Source: Bdellovibrionales bacterium (lineage in GTDB: Bacteria > Bdellovibrionota > Bdellovibrionia > Bdellovibrionales > JAGQZY01). From it: a stretch of 64,000 nt of DNA. The stretch spans positions 1-64,000 of the forward strand of contig JAIEOS010000020.1 of the NCBI GenBank assembly GCA_019750295.1. Reading direction: 5' to 3'. This document shows positions 24,648 to 34,836 of the stretch, in pieces; position 1 is the first letter of the stretch, and each line of letters begins with the position of its first letter. The notes beneath the pieces are model-generated. The model did not search any database. It saw only the letters and a program-made list of their open reading frames with translations, and was not told where the DNA came from. A program made the position numbers and the translations under genes.

Positions 24648-24657
24648 TCGTCGTCGA
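24631..24657. terminator. 12-bp hairpin spanning the stop codon
   Basis: tcgacgacgact (24631-24642) and agtcgtcgtcga (24646-24657), loop ttt. The TAG stop at 24645-24647 lies across the loop and stem. No U tract follows, so termination would be weak; it may protect the mRNA end. Confidence 0.5.
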
Positions 24658-24710
24658 TAGTCCAAAGCCACCATCCCGAATTCCTGACAGCTCGCTTGAA
24701 CCCTTACAAA

Positions 24711-25271
24711 TTAATGCAGGGGATTTTCGTCTTCGGACGTCGATGCACCTTCATGGGCGCCTCGTAAAATTTCTTCGACGAAGTCTTTGTCGGCGTTTTC
24801 TACCTCTAGAGTATCTTCACCATAAACCAACTGTTTGTCGTATTGCTGAAGCAAAAGATCGGCTTCTTTTTCTAGATCTGCATTCACGGAAGTGTAGCGA
24901 TAGTGGATCGGAGAGTTTTTGGTGTAGGGCTGCCATAACAACGGGAGTTCAATGAGGGGAACTTCTTCTTCCAGATGATCTTCCCAGATGATGCCTAAGG
25001 CGTCGGAGAGCTGTTGAATGACCTCTGTGGCTTTTTCTTTGTCGGGGTTGTAGGCGACGGAGACCTCAAAATTGTCCCGGCGAAGTTGGTTGGGAACCGC
25101 AAGTCCCACGCGCAAAACGATCTCGGTCGGGAAGATGGCTCCCTGGGCTTTAAATACGCCCTTTTGAAGATCATATTCGGCGAAAAATTCGTTAAAGACA
25201 TCCTCGATCTGACGGGTCAGTTCTTCGGGAAACGTCGTCCATTTGGTGGAGGTTTTGAGTCGGGATTCCAT
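24711..25271 (-). CDS. Conserved-looking cytoplasmic protein of unknown function
   Basis: About 186 residues, acidic, no signal peptide. Mixed alpha/beta sequence with VFNEFFAEYDLQKGVFKAQG, a strand-rich EIVLRVGLAVPNQLRRDNFEVSVAY, and an acidic C-terminus. The start is ATG 25271 with AAGGAG 5 bases upstream; the frame extends to 25292 without signal. Divergent from miaB and convergent with the Lys/Ala-rich gene. No family recognised. Confidence 0.75.
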   Translation of the reverse strand: MESRLKTSTKWTTFPEELTRQIEDVFNEFFAEYDLQKGVFKAQGAIFPTEIVLRVGLAVPNQLRRDNFEVSVAYNPDKEKATEVIQQLSDALGIIWEDHLEEEVPLIELPLLWQPYTKNSPIHYRYTSVNADLEKEADLLLQQYDKQLVYGEDTLEVENADKDFVEEILRGAHEGASTSEDENPLH

Positions 25272-25377
25272 GAGTCTCCTTATTGACTTCAATTTTGCAG
25301 TTGCTATAACTACGTAGATTATTTAGCGCAATTTGTCACGCCTCGCTAAGAAGGCGCCCTCAGTTTTAAGGAATTCG

Positions 25378-26685
25378 ATGGAAAAAGGTGTATTTATTTC
25401 AACATACGGCTGTCAGATGAACGTCAATGACACCGAACGCATGTACTCTTTGTTGGAAATGCAGAATTACGTGCCTGTGGCGACACCAGAGCAGGCCGAA
25501 CTGATCATCATCAATTCCTGCAGCGTGCGCGAGAAGCCCGTTCATAAGGTCTCCTCGGAAGTGGGTCGCTATCGCAAGATGAAGGACAAAAACCCGCGCT
25601 TAAAAATCGGCGTGGGCGGCTGCGTGGCCCAACAAGAAAAAAAGAATCTTCTCGATAAAGATAAAAACCATCTCATCGATTTCGTTTTTGGAACAGATGC
25701 CATTGATCTCCTACCTGACCTTGTCGAGCGCGCCTACAGTAGCGAAGAAAAGTTTGTCTCCGCTCGTTTCGAAAACTCAAAGCCTTATCAAATTGAAACT
25801 TTAGTGAGAAATCCTGGTGTTTCGACGTTTGTGAATATCACTAAGGGTTGTGATAACTTCTGCACGTTTTGCGTGGTGCCCTACACCCGTGGACGGGAGC
25901 GCAGTCGCAAACTTTCGGAGCTCATCTCGGATATCAATTCCTTAACGGCTCGCGGAGTGAAAGAAGTGACTCTGCTCGGTCAGAACGTCAATTCTTACAA
26001 ATCCGAGTGCGGAGCAAATTTTGGTCAACTCCTCAAAACTGTAGCAACCGACACGGATATTTTGCGAATCCGTTACACGACGTCTCATCCCAAGGACTTC
26101 GATCAAGAGCTCGTGGATATTAGTGCTCAGTATCGCTCCAAGATCTGTGACTACATCCATCTGCCGGCTCAGTCTGGAAATTCTGAAGTCCTCGATCGTA
26201 TGAATCGCGGGTATACACGCGAAGGCTACCTCAAAAAAGTTGAGATGATTCGCCAAGCGATTCCGGGAGTGACCCTGTCAACCGATATCATTGTTGGATT
26301 TCCTGGGGAAACCGAAGCGCAGTTTGAAGATACGATGACGATGATTCAACAGGTGCGATACGACAACATCTACGCTTTTAAATACAGCCCACGCCCGTTT
26401 ACCAAGGCGGCGCAATGGCCTGATCATTTGTCAGACGAAGAAAAATCAGCGCGGCTCGACCGATTATTCAATGCGCAGAAACCCATTGCGCTTGAGCTTG
26501 CGGCCGAGTCCTCGGGCCAGGTGCTCGAAGTGCTCATCGAAGAAAACAACGAAGGGCGAGCCTTCGGTCGGACCACTCACAACCGCCCGGTGAAATTTGA
26601 TATTCAGAACCACAAAGTCGGTGATCTTGTAAATGTGAAAATCGGGAAGGCTCGACCGGTTTTAATGGAGGGCGAACTTGTCTAA
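25378..26685 (+). CDS. miaB: tRNA-2-methylthio-N6-dimethylallyladenosine synthase
   Basis: Radical-SAM methylthiotransferase that adds a methylthio group to i6A37 of tRNAs reading UNN codons. The three auxiliary-cluster cysteines are in TYGCQMN, NSCSV and GGCVAQ; the radical-SAM cluster is CDNFCTFC in NITKGCDNFCTFCVVPYTRG. YIHLPAQSGN and a C-terminal TRAM domain (EVLIEENNEGRAFGRTTHNR) complete the family layout. Start ATG 25378 is chosen over TTG 25333 because AAGGAA precedes it and MiaB proteins begin shortly before TYGCQMN. It overlaps the next gene by 8 bases. Confidence 0.97.
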   Translation: MEKGVFISTYGCQMNVNDTERMYSLLEMQNYVPVATPEQAELIIINSCSVREKPVHKVSSEVGRYRKMKDKNPRLKIGVGGCVAQQEKKNLLDKDKNHLIDFVFGTDAIDLLPDLVERAYSSEEKFVSARFENSKPYQIETLVRNPGVSTFVNITKGCDNFCTFCVVPYTRGRERSRKLSELISDINSLTARGVKEVTLLGQNVNSYKSECGANFGQLLKTVATDTDILRIRYTTSHPKDFDQELVDISAQYRSKICDYIHLPAQSGNSEVLDRMNRGYTREGYLKKVEMIRQAIPGVTLSTDIIVGFPGETEAQFEDTMTMIQQVRYDNIYAFKYSPRPFTKAAQWPDHLSDEEKSARLDRLFNAQKPIALELAAESSGQVLEVLIEENNEGRAFGRTTHNRPVKFDIQNHKVGDLVNVKIGKARPVLMEGELV

Positions 26686-27187
26686 ATCTAAAAAAATTAT
26701 GGCTCCTATTTTTTGTGAACATGAGTGGATGGAACTTCATCCTAAGGGTTTAGTCTTTGAAGGTTCTCATTTTGTCTTCCTGTTGGAGAACGCCAAGGAG
26801 CAAGTGGTTCTGCCTTTGAGATATCCTATTCAGGCCGTAGAATTGTTGGGCGCGGTCCATATGCAATCTTTGTGGAAGCGTTCATTGACTTTTTTGCGCA
26901 ACGAAATTCTTGGAGACGAAAAGATTGAGTTTAAGCGCTGTGTGTTTTCTCGGCAGGTGGGTGGCCAACATATCGTGAAACTTTTCTATGTTCGAAATGG
27001 CGAGAGTCGCTTTATTGAAAAAGATTTAGAGCACGTATTAGGGGTCGCTATCGAGGCGGAATTGCCTTTTTATGCCACAAGATCGTATATACAGGAGACC
27101 AAGGTTTCTGGAGCCGAAGATCAAAAAAATCATTCGATTTTAATGAATCAACAGTGGACAGAAAGCTCGCAAAAGTATTTAATGTGA
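26678..27187 (+). CDS. Protein of unknown function, possibly BFN/DUF151-like
   Basis: 169 residues, starting on a TTG inside the end of miaB and ending 1 base before the gamma carbonic anhydrase gene, so part of the same transcript. The segment FVFLLENAKEQVVLPLRYPIQAVELLGAV weakly recalls the bifunctional-nuclease (DUF151) fold, where a V-L-P-I-W-I-G motif sits at this position, but the match is not convincing. No membrane or catalytic motif is evident. Confidence 0.65.
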   Translation: MSKSKKIMAPIFCEHEWMELHPKGLVFEGSHFVFLLENAKEQVVLPLRYPIQAVELLGAVHMQSLWKRSLTFLRNEILGDEKIEFKRCVFSRQVGGQHIVKLFYVRNGESRFIEKDLEHVLGVAIEAELPFYATRSYIQETKVSGAEDQKNHSILMNQQWTESSQKYLM

Positions 27188-27188
27188 C

Positions 27189-27719
27189 ATGGCTCACCTC
27201 ATTCAACTCGACGGTAAGGAAATTATCATTTCCCCGAGTTCATTCCTAGCCAGCACTGCCCAAATTATTGGAGATGTAGAGATCGGCGACAACAGTTCGA
27301 TCTGGTACGGAGTTGTTCTTCGCGGGGATGTTTTTCCCATCAAAATCGGAAAAGAAAGTAACATTCAAGACAACACTGCGGTCCACGGCACTTACAAAAA
27401 GTGCGGGACACGCGTGCATGATCGCGTAACGGTTGGTCACTCGGCCATCCTTCACGGGTGTGAGCTGCATGACGAAAGTTTTATCGGTATGGGTGCCATT
27501 GTTATGGATATGTGCGAAGTCGCTCCCCGCACCATGATCGGAGCCGGCGCTCTCCTCACCGAGAACACAAAAACCAAAGAGGGATGGCTTTATTTGGGTC
27601 GACCGGCCAAGGCCATTCGCCCGCTCACTCCCGAAGAGCTCGCTTTTCTTCCTCAATCCTCAAAAAACTACATGCTCTATAAATCCTGGTACACCACCGC
27701 AAAGGAGTCTAAATCATGA
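27189..27719 (+). CDS. Gamma-class carbonic anhydrase family protein
   Basis: Left-handed beta-helix protein of 176 residues with hexapeptide repeats (IGDVEIGDNSSIWYGVVLRGD, IGKESNIQDN). The three metal-ligand histidines of the family are present in AVHGT, VGHSAIL and ILHGC. Such proteins hydrate CO2 or act as structural homologues (YrdA, PaaY). Sits between the unknown gene and guaB; stop overlaps the guaB start by ATGA. Whether it is catalytically active cannot be read from sequence, but the ligands and the catalytic-site spacing are intact. Confidence 0.92.
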   Translation: MAHLIQLDGKEIIISPSSFLASTAQIIGDVEIGDNSSIWYGVVLRGDVFPIKIGKESNIQDNTAVHGTYKKCGTRVHDRVTVGHSAILHGCELHDESFIGMGAIVMDMCEVAPRTMIGAGALLTENTKTKEGWLYLGRPAKAIRPLTPEELAFLPQSSKNYMLYKSWYTTAKESKS

Positions 27720-29176
27720 TGCACTTTGAAGACACCGCTCTCACTTATGATGATCTTCTGCTAGTTCCTCAGTTTTCGGAAGTGGTTCCGAGTGAAGTTC
27801 AAACGCGAAGCTTTTTCGCTCGAAATGTATATCTGAACACTCCGGTGATTTCGGCGGCGATGGACACCGTGACCGAGCACAAAATGGCGCGAGTTCTGGC
27901 GCAACTGGGTGGTTTAGGATTTATTCATAAAAATATGACCATCGAAGAGCAGGCCTTCGAAGTCGAAAAGGTCAAAAAGTACGAAAGCGGAATGATCACG
28001 GATCCGATCGTCCTTGCTCCTGATCTTCCGGTGAGTCGCGCTTTAGAAGTCATGCAGAAGTACGGCATCAGTGGAGTGCCGATTGTTGTGAATAAAAAAC
28101 TGGTGGGGATTCTCACCAATCGCGATTTGCGTTTTGAAAAAAATCTCAGTCAGCCCATCTCAAATTTAATGACCAAAGAAGGTCTAGTGACTGCGCCACA
28201 AGGAATTACTCTTCAAGAGGCGAAAACGATTTTACAAAAACATCGCATCGAAAAACTCCCGGTGACAAGTCCCAACGGAGATCTTGCCGGTCTCATCACA
28301 ATTAAAGATATCGAAAAATCCAGTGCCTTTCCTCAAGCGACTAAAGATTCCAAAGGTCGCCTATTGGTGGGAGCCGCTGTAGGCATTGATGCGACCTCTC
28401 GGGATCGCATTGCGGCTCTTGCGGCTCAAGGCGTGGACGTGATCGCAGTGGACACGGCCCACGGTCATTCGAAGAATGTTCTAACGATGGTCGATTGGGT
28501 GGCTTCGAACTATCCCGACATTATTTTGGTCGCGGGCAATGTGGTCACTCCCGAAGCCACCGAGGAATTATTTAAACGTAAAACCGATGTGGTGAAGGTC
28601 GGAGTGGGTCCTGGAAGTATCTGTACCACTCGTGTTGTGGCGGGAGTAGGGATGCCTCAAGCGTCTGCCGTTCGTGATTGCGCTCTCGTCGCTAAAAAAA
28701 TGAAAAAGACCATTATTGCTGATGGTGGGATTAAGTACTCTGGAGATGTGGCCAAGGCCTTAGCCTTGGGTGCAAACTCCGTCATGATCGGAAATCTTTT
28801 AGCTGGCGCCGATGAGAGTCCCGGTGAGATGGTGATCTATCAGGGTCGTACCTATAAAACCTATCGGGGCATGGGAAGTCTCGGAGCCATGAAGAAAGGC
28901 TCTCGGGATCGTTACTTCCAAGCCGATGTAGAAGATGGCGATAAATTAGTTCCAGAAGGAATCGAAGGACGCGTTCCTTACCGAGGATCGACCAGTGGAA
29001 TTGTTCATCAACTAGTGGGCGGTGTACGCTCAGGTATGGGTTACGTCGGAGCCGCGAGCATCGAGGCATTACAAGAGCGTGCTAAATTTGTTCGTATCAG
29101 TACTCAGGCTTATAAAGAATCCCATGTTCATGATGTGGCGATCACTAAAGAAGCCCCAAATTATAGATTAGAGTAG
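27716..29176 (+). CDS. guaB: Inosine-5'-monophosphate dehydrogenase
   Basis: Converts IMP to XMP with NAD, the rate-limiting step of guanine nucleotide synthesis. TIM-barrel enzyme with an inserted CBS pair at ~90-205. Signature motifs: [30 protein letters not shown], the catalytic cysteine in [27 protein letters not shown], and the flap [18 protein letters not shown]. 486 residues, normal size. AAGGAG lies 8-11 bases upstream; two adjacent ATGs (27716, 27719). guaA follows 11 bases later, so the two form an operon. Confidence 0.97.
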   Translation: MMHFEDTALTYDDLLLVPQFSEVVPSEVQTRSFFARNVYLNTPVISAAMDTVTEHKMARVLAQLGGLGFIHKNMTIEEQAFEVEKVKKYESGMITDPIVLAPDLPVSRALEVMQKYGISGVPIVVNKKLVGILTNRDLRFEKNLSQPISNLMTKEGLVTAPQGITLQEAKTILQKHRIEKLPVTSPNGDLAGLITIKDIEKSSAFPQATKDSKGRLLVGAAVGIDATSRDRIAALAAQGVDVIAVDTAHGHSKNVLTMVDWVASNYPDIILVAGNVVTPEATEELFKRKTDVVKVGVGPGSICTTRVVAGVGMPQASAVRDCALVAKKMKKTIIADGGIKYSGDVAKALALGANSVMIGNLLAGADESPGEMVIYQGRTYKTYRGMGSLGAMKKGSRDRYFQADVEDGDKLVPEGIEGRVPYRGSTSGIVHQLVGGVRSGMGYVGAASIEALQERAKFVRISTQAYKESHVHDVAITKEAPNYRLE

Positions 29177-29187
29177 GAGATCTAGCC

Positions 29188-30717
29188 GTGACAGGTGGTT
29201 TTGTAATTTTAGATTTTGGTTCGCAAGTGACACAATTGATCGCGCGTCGTTTGCGCGAGTTTCAAGTGTTTTCAGAAATCGTTCCGTTTGATATTTCTTT
29301 AGAAGAGCTACAGAAGAAAAAGCCTGGCGGAATTATTTTAAGTGGTGGACCTCAATCCGTGAATGACAAAAAAGCGCCTTTGCGAGACGTAAAACCGCTG
29401 ATGGAACTCGCTCCACTTTTAGGAATTTGTTACGGCATGCAGCTCATGGCCAAAAGCTTAGGCGGTATCGTTGAGACAGCCAAAGTGCGGGAGTACGGTT
29501 TAAAAACAGTTCATTGGAAAACCGCCATCGCCCCAACGGTCCCGAAAGATCAAACGGTATGGATGAGCCACGGCGATGTGGTGAAAGTTCCGCCTCCTGG
29601 ATTTGAAATTGTCGCGCATTCCGATAACAATCATCCCGCGGCAATGATATCGAAATCTTGTATGGCCGTGCAGTTTCATCCCGAAGTGTCTCACACTCAG
29701 CACGGGGCCGATCTGCTGAAGCATTTTGTATTTGAGCTTTGTAAAGCCAAACCTAACTGGAAAGCGCCGGGCATCGTCGAGCAGATCAAGCAAGACATGC
29801 TTAAAAAAGTAGGACCCAACGAACATATTCTTTGCGCCTTGAGCGGCGGTGTGGATTCGACGGTGGTGGCTACACTTTGCACGCAAACGTTTGGTTCGGA
29901 TCGCGTTCATTGTGTTTTCGTCAATAATGGTTTGCTTCGGAAGAATGAATTCGAAGAGGTGATGGCCCGTTACGAAAAATTAGGCCTTAACGTTATTGGC
30001 GTCGACGAATCGAAAACCTTTATGAAAGCTTTAAAAGGTCTGACCGATCCCGAGCAAAAGCGGAAGGCCATCGGTCGCACATTTATCGAAGTCTTCGACG
30101 AGAATATTAAAAAACAAAAACTCAAGTGCCAGTGGCTCGCCCAAGGGACCTTATATCCAGACGTGATCGAAAGTATTTCTCTTCGCGGAGAAAACGTGAC
30201 GATTAAATCTCACCACAACGTCGGTGGTTTGCCAGAGAAAATGAATTTAAAATTACTAGAGCCGCTCCGTGAATTGTTTAAGGATGAAGTGCGCGCCATC
30301 GGTCGTGAGCTCGACATCCCCAAAGAAAGTTTAGAACGCCATCCGTTTCCAGGACCGGGACTGTCGATTCGAATTTTAGGAGAAATCACCGAAGCCGATC
30401 TCGAAACCATGCGTGATTGCGACGACATTTTTATCAACGAACTTAAGATGTCGGGTCTCTACGATAAAACCTGGCAGGCCTTTTGCGTTCTCCTTCCCGT
30501 GAACACCGTGGGAGTTCAGGGTGATGCACGAACTTACGGTAAAGTCCTCGCACTCCGCTCTGTCACATCAGTGGATGGAATGACGGCCGATTGGACGCAG
30601 CTCCCTTTTGATTTCCTGCAAAGAGTTTCTAATCGCATCACCAACGAGGTTCACGCTGTGAACCGCGTGGTCTACGATATCACCAGTAAGCCTCCAGGCA
30701 CCATCGAGTGGGAGTAG
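29188..30717 (+). CDS. guaA: GMP synthase (glutamine-hydrolysing)
   Basis: Makes GMP from XMP, ATP and glutamine. The N-terminal class-I amidotransferase has its catalytic cysteine in GICYGMQLMA and His/Glu in QFHPEVSH. The ATP-pyrophosphatase domain begins with the P-loop LSGGVDSTVVATL at ~residue 222, and the C-terminal dimerisation domain ends in DITSKPPGTIEWE, the invariant C-terminus. 509 residues. GTG start with GGAGAT upstream. Second gene of the guaBA pair. Confidence 0.97.
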   Translation: MTGGFVILDFGSQVTQLIARRLREFQVFSEIVPFDISLEELQKKKPGGIILSGGPQSVNDKKAPLRDVKPLMELAPLLGICYGMQLMAKSLGGIVETAKVREYGLKTVHWKTAIAPTVPKDQTVWMSHGDVVKVPPPGFEIVAHSDNNHPAAMISKSCMAVQFHPEVSHTQHGADLLKHFVFELCKAKPNWKAPGIVEQIKQDMLKKVGPNEHILCALSGGVDSTVVATLCTQTFGSDRVHCVFVNNGLLRKNEFEEVMARYEKLGLNVIGVDESKTFMKALKGLTDPEQKRKAIGRTFIEVFDENIKKQKLKCQWLAQGTLYPDVIESISLRGENVTIKSHHNVGGLPEKMNLKLLEPLRELFKDEVRAIGRELDIPKESLERHPFPGPGLSIRILGEITEADLETMRDCDDIFINELKMSGLYDKTWQAFCVLLPVNTVGVQGDARTYGKVLALRSVTSVDGMTADWTQLPFDFLQRVSNRITNEVHAVNRVVYDITSKPPGTIEWE

Positions 30718-30902
30718 AGCCTGTTGCTCGTCCGGTCAAATGAGTGGCGAGTGAAAGTGTTTGAGCGAGATAAGAGTAACATAATAATTCTTTTTTTAAG
30801 CGGAACTTGACCGACTCTCACTTAAAAAAAATGAACAGGAATTCCATTCCTAGCGGAATCAAATTAAATCCAGTGAAGTGAGTGGCTTGGAGGAGCTGGT
30901 GT

Positions 30903-31223
30903 CTACCAGCGGGCGAAGACGTAGTAGGCGATCGGGAATAATAAAACGTAAGCCGCTAAATTAAGAGTCGCTAGGAATTTAATGCGGTTGCCGCGGTCTT
31001 TGTAGGTGAGTTTGCGGGTGCGGCCGTCGATGGGTTCAAAGATCAAGTAGAGTCCGTAAACGAGGATCAAGCCTTCGTATCTACGAGTGCTCACATAACT
31101 AAAACCGGCGCGGAGAATGAAATACCCGAGAATCGAAAACAACACTCCGGTGATCATATTAAAAATTTCCATGGCAACGAGAGCTTGAGGGCTCGACGGT
31201 GGAAGCTGAATTTCTGTACCCAT
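30903..31223 (-). CDS. Small inner-membrane protein of unknown function
   Basis: 106 residues with three likely membrane segments (residues ~20-42 IFNMITGVLFSILGYFILRAG, ~50-62 and ~85-103 LNLAAYVLLFPIAYYVFA), separated by a basic loop (GRTRKLTYKDRGNR). No family recognised. It is divergent from dnaE. The 185 bases after guaA hold only weak repeats and a copy of the 16-base sequence also found at 1055. Confidence 0.7.
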   Translation of the reverse strand: MGTEIQLPPSSPQALVAMEIFNMITGVLFSILGYFILRAGFSYVSTRRYEGLILVYGLYLIFEPIDGRTRKLTYKDRGNRIKFLATLNLAAYVLLFPIAYYVFARW

Positions 31224-31368
31224 GTCTCTAGTGTGTTCCCCTTCTCAAGGAAAAGCGAGCTCTCTCGACAAATAGCCTGATATTTAAGCAAAGCTTTAAG
31301 TATTTAGGTGCCTTGCGCTGCGAAGATAAGACCTGCAGGGGATGTAAAATTGTGATAGTTTACTTCCC

Positions 31369-34300
31369 GTGTCTTTCGTTCATTTACACGTCCATTCTCA
31401 ATACTCGCTTCTCGAAGCCTCCTGCATTCCTAATAAAATAGCGGAGCAGGCCGCGGCGTTTGGCATGCCCGCGGTGGCCATGACCGATAATGGAAATATG
31501 TTTGGAGCGATTGAGTTTTATTTCGCTTGTAAGAAGGCGGGGATAAAACCGATCGTGGGCATGGACGCTTATTTAGCGCCGGGGTCGCGATTGGCCAAGG
31601 AGGGCGGAAAGCCGTCCCACACACGTATCGTGCTTTTGGCTCAATCTTACCAAGGCTATCAGAATCTGTGTCGTTTGAGTTCTATCGGGTATCAAGAGGG
31701 TTTTTATTATAAACCTCGCATTGATTACGATCTCTTAAAGCAATACTCCGGAGACATCATCGCCTTGACCGGCGGGCAGTTTGGAGATGTTCCGTTAGCT
31801 CTTATTAAGTCGGGGGAAGAGCTTGCTTTAGAAAAGCTTAAAAACTTAAAGGAGATTTTTAACGATCGCCTTTATCTTGAATCTTGCCGAATGAATATGC
31901 CCGATTGGGATCGGGTGAACGACTTCTACAAATCGGCCTCCAAAACTTTAGATATCCCGCGAGTGGCGGCCAATGATGTTCATTATCTCAAAAAAGAAGA
32001 TCAGATCGCTCAAGAGGTTTTGATTTGCATAGGAAGCAACAAAACACTTCATGATGAATCTCGTTTTCGCTTAGGTAGTGATGAGTTCTATCTCAAGTCT
32101 TCCGATCAGATGCGAAATCTCTTTAAGGATGAGCCTGAACTTTGTGATCGCACATTAGAAATCGCCGATCGGTGTAAGCTGGAATTCAAACTGAAAGATG
32201 AAAAAGGGAAAGCCCTTTACTTTCTTCCTTCCTACAAGACGGAGCCCGGAGTCACTCTTAAAGAAGAAGTGATTCGCCTCACTCACGAAGGTCTCAAGGA
32301 CCGGTTTGGGGAAGCGGAACGTCGGGGTGAAGCGGTCGCCGAAACCGATAAACCCAAGTACTATGATCGTTTAACCTACGAAATTAATGTGATCGAGAAC
32401 ATGGGCTTCTTAGGTTACTTTATGATCGTCCAAGATTTTATCAACTGGGCGAAGACGCATGATATTCCCGTGGGCCCTGGACGGGGATCGGGAGCGGGAT
32501 CTCTTGTCGCTTACACTTTAAAAATTACCGATCTCGATCCGGTGAGATACAGTCTGATCTTCGAGCGATTCTTGAATCCTGAGCGTGTGAGCATGCCGGA
32601 TTTTGATATCGATTTTTGCCAAGAGCGCCGCGGGGACGTGATTAAATACGTGACCGACAAGTACGGCTTTGAGAGTGTGTCCCAAATCATTACCTACGGT
32701 AAACTCCAAGCGCGGGCCGCGATTCGCGATGTGGGTCGAGTTTTGGGAATGACGTATGCTGATGTGGACGTGATCTCGAAATTGATGCCCGACAAATTGG
32801 GTCTCACTTTAGAAGAGGCACTTAAACTCGAGCCTCGGCTCGGGGAGTCGATGGACGCTGATCCGCAGGTGCGCACCCTGATGGATCTCGCTATGAAAGT
32901 GGAGGGCTTAGTTCGCCACGCCGGGATTCACGCCGCCGGAGTTGTGATTGCCGACGGACCTTTGGTCTCCCACGCACCGCTTTATCGAGGCGCGGACGGG
33001 GAGAGCGTCCTTCAGTACGACATGAAGCACGCCGAGAAGATCGGTTTGATCAAGTTCGACTTTTTAGGTTTAAAAACTCTGACTCACATTAAAGATGCGT
33101 TAAAGCTCATCGAGAAAAACCGTGGGAAGACCATTCTTCCGCAGGAAATTCCTCTGAGTGATCCCAAAATTTACGAAGTGATGTCCGCGGGAGATTCCGC
33201 GGGAGTGTTCCAGTTTGAAGGTGACGGGATCACCGATGCGCTTAAAAAAATTAAGCCATCAAGTTTTGAAGACATCATGGCGATCAATGCTCTCTATCGC
33301 CCAGGTCCGATGGATATGATTCCGGAGTACACTCAACGGAAGCATGGACTTTCGAAGGTGAATTATCTGTTTCCAGAACTTGAAGAAGTTCTTAATGAAA
33401 CTTACGGAATTATTATTTATCAAGAGCAAGTTCAGCTCATTGCCTCCAAAATTGCATCTTATTCTTTAGGTGAAGCCGATCTCCTTCGTCGCGCCATGGG
33501 AAAAAAGATCGCTGAGGAAATGAATCAGCAGCGCTCTCGTTTTGTCGATGGGGCTGTTAAAAACGGTTTTGATCAAAAGAAATCCGAAGAGCTCTTCGAG
33601 TTAATGGCCGAGTTTGCCAACTACGGATTTAACAAATCTCACTCGGCGGCCTACTGCGTGATCGCCGCGCAAACCGCCTGGATTAAACACTATTATCCAG
33701 TTGAGTTCTTCGCTGCGCTGTTAAGTACGGAGATGTCCGATACGGATAAAATCGTTAAGTACACGCGCGAAGCTCGTCGCCGCGGAACCGAAATTAAACC
33801 TCCGCACATCAGTTACTCGGATTATAAATTCACCGTGAAGGGTGATGTGATCTACTACAGTCTAGGAGCGATCAAGGGCGTCGGCGAAGCCGCAGTTCAA
33901 TCGATCGTAGAGACACGAGAAGGTTTGCCGGGGAAAAAGTTTGAAAGCCTAGAGCAGTTTTTCGAAACCGTGGATCTCCGGCGCGTGAATAAAAAAGTGA
34001 TCGAATGTCTCATTAAGGCGGGCGCTCTCGATGGTTTTGGTTATCACCGCGCTCAGATCTATCAAGAGTACGAACGCATTCTTGATGCCGCGGAAGTTTC
34101 TCGTCGCGACCGCGAAGTGGGACAAGAGTCTCTCTTTGCGATGATGGAAGAGAGCTCGTCAAGCTCAAGCAAGATTGTGCTTCCGGCAGTGACTCCGTGG
34201 GCTGACCTGGCACAGCTCAGTTTCGAAAAAGAAGTGTTAGGATTTTATCTCAGTGGACATCCCTTGCAGGGCTATGCCGCACTGGCCGCCATTTGGTCTG

Positions 34301-34836
34301 ATTGCGAAATCAAAAATCTGAAAGATCGGCCGGCAAAAAAGAAAGTGCGACTTTTTGGAATGGTGGCCTCTCATCGAGAGATCATCACAAAAAAAGGGAC
34401 GCGGATGGCGTTTTTGCAGTTTGAAGACCTCACTGCGCAGGTGGAGTTGATCGTCTTTCCGGATGTGTACGCGAATGCCGAAGCGCTCATTAAAATGGAT
34501 CTTCCGATTTTACTCACAGGCACTCTAGAAAAAGACGGGGACACGGTCAAAATCATTGCCGAGAAATTGGAAATGACCGGTAACCTTTTAAAAAAGGTCC
34601 AAAAGATGACTCTCAAGATCGACGAGAGCATCGAGTCCAAACTCCCCACTCTGCACGCGAAGTTCAAAGAACATCCCGGGGACACTAGACTTTCGTTGGA
34701 GATGATACTTAAAGGTTTAGATAAAACGATCGTATTAGATATATTGGAACCTAAGGGAGTTGCACTTTCTGATGAATTCTTCCAAAACATCAAAAATGAA
34801 GTGGGGCATACTGATTTTATTCAGTTGCATCTCTAA
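31369..34836 (+). CDS. dnaE: DNA polymerase III alpha subunit
   Basis: Replicative C-family polymerase, 1155 residues, the usual DnaE length. The N-terminal PHP domain begins at once (FVHLHVHSQYSLLEA). The palm carries GPGRGSGAGSLVAY and the catalytic aspartates in PDFDIDFCQERR. AGIHAAGVVIA, the thumb/fingers segments (ALYRPGPMDMIPEY, MGKKIAEEM, FNKSHSAAYCVIA), a helix-hairpin-helix near ~residue 830 and an OB domain near ~1000 follow. GTG start with no evident Shine-Dalgarno. The end overlaps the next gene by about 65 bases. Confidence 0.97.
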   Translation: MSFVHLHVHSQYSLLEASCIPNKIAEQAAAFGMPAVAMTDNGNMFGAIEFYFACKKAGIKPIVGMDAYLAPGSRLAKEGGKPSHTRIVLLAQSYQGYQNLCRLSSIGYQEGFYYKPRIDYDLLKQYSGDIIALTGGQFGDVPLALIKSGEELALEKLKNLKEIFNDRLYLESCRMNMPDWDRVNDFYKSASKTLDIPRVAANDVHYLKKEDQIAQEVLICIGSNKTLHDESRFRLGSDEFYLKSSDQMRNLFKDEPELCDRTLEIADRCKLEFKLKDEKGKALYFLPSYKTEPGVTLKEEVIRLTHEGLKDRFGEAERRGEAVAETDKPKYYDRLTYEINVIENMGFLGYFMIVQDFINWAKTHDIPVGPGRGSGAGSLVAYTLKITDLDPVRYSLIFERFLNPERVSMPDFDIDFCQERRGDVIKYVTDKYGFESVSQIITYGKLQARAAIRDVGRVLGMTYADVDVISKLMPDKLGLTLEEALKLEPRLGESMDADPQVRTLMDLAMKVEGLVRHAGIHAAGVVIADGPLVSHAPLYRGADGESVLQYDMKHAEKIGLIKFDFLGLKTLTHIKDALKLIEKNRGKTILPQEIPLSDPKIYEVMSAGDSAGVFQFEGDGITDALKKIKPSSFEDIMAINALYRPGPMDMIPEYTQRKHGLSKVNYLFPELEEVLNETYGIIIYQEQVQLIASKIASYSLGEADLLRRAMGKKIAEEMNQQRSRFVDGAVKNGFDQKKSEELFELMAEFANYGFNKSHSAAYCVIAAQTAWIKHYYPVEFFAALLSTEMSDTDKIVKYTREARRRGTEIKPPHISYSDYKFTVKGDVIYYSLGAIKGVGEAAVQSIVETREGLPGKKFESLEQFFETVDLRRVNKKVIECLIKAGALDGFGYHRAQIYQEYERILDAAEVSRRDREVGQESLFAMMEESSSSSSKIVLPAVTPWADLAQLSFEKEVLGFYLSGHPLQGYAALAAIWSDCEIKNLKDRPAKKKVRLFGMVASHREIITKKGTRMAFLQFEDLTAQVELIVFPDVYANAEALIKMDLPILLTGTLEKDGDTVKIIAEKLEMTGNLLKKVQKMTLKIDESIESKLPTLHAKFKEHPGDTRLSLEMILKGLDKTIVLDILEPKGVALSDEFFQNIKNEVGHTDFIQLHL

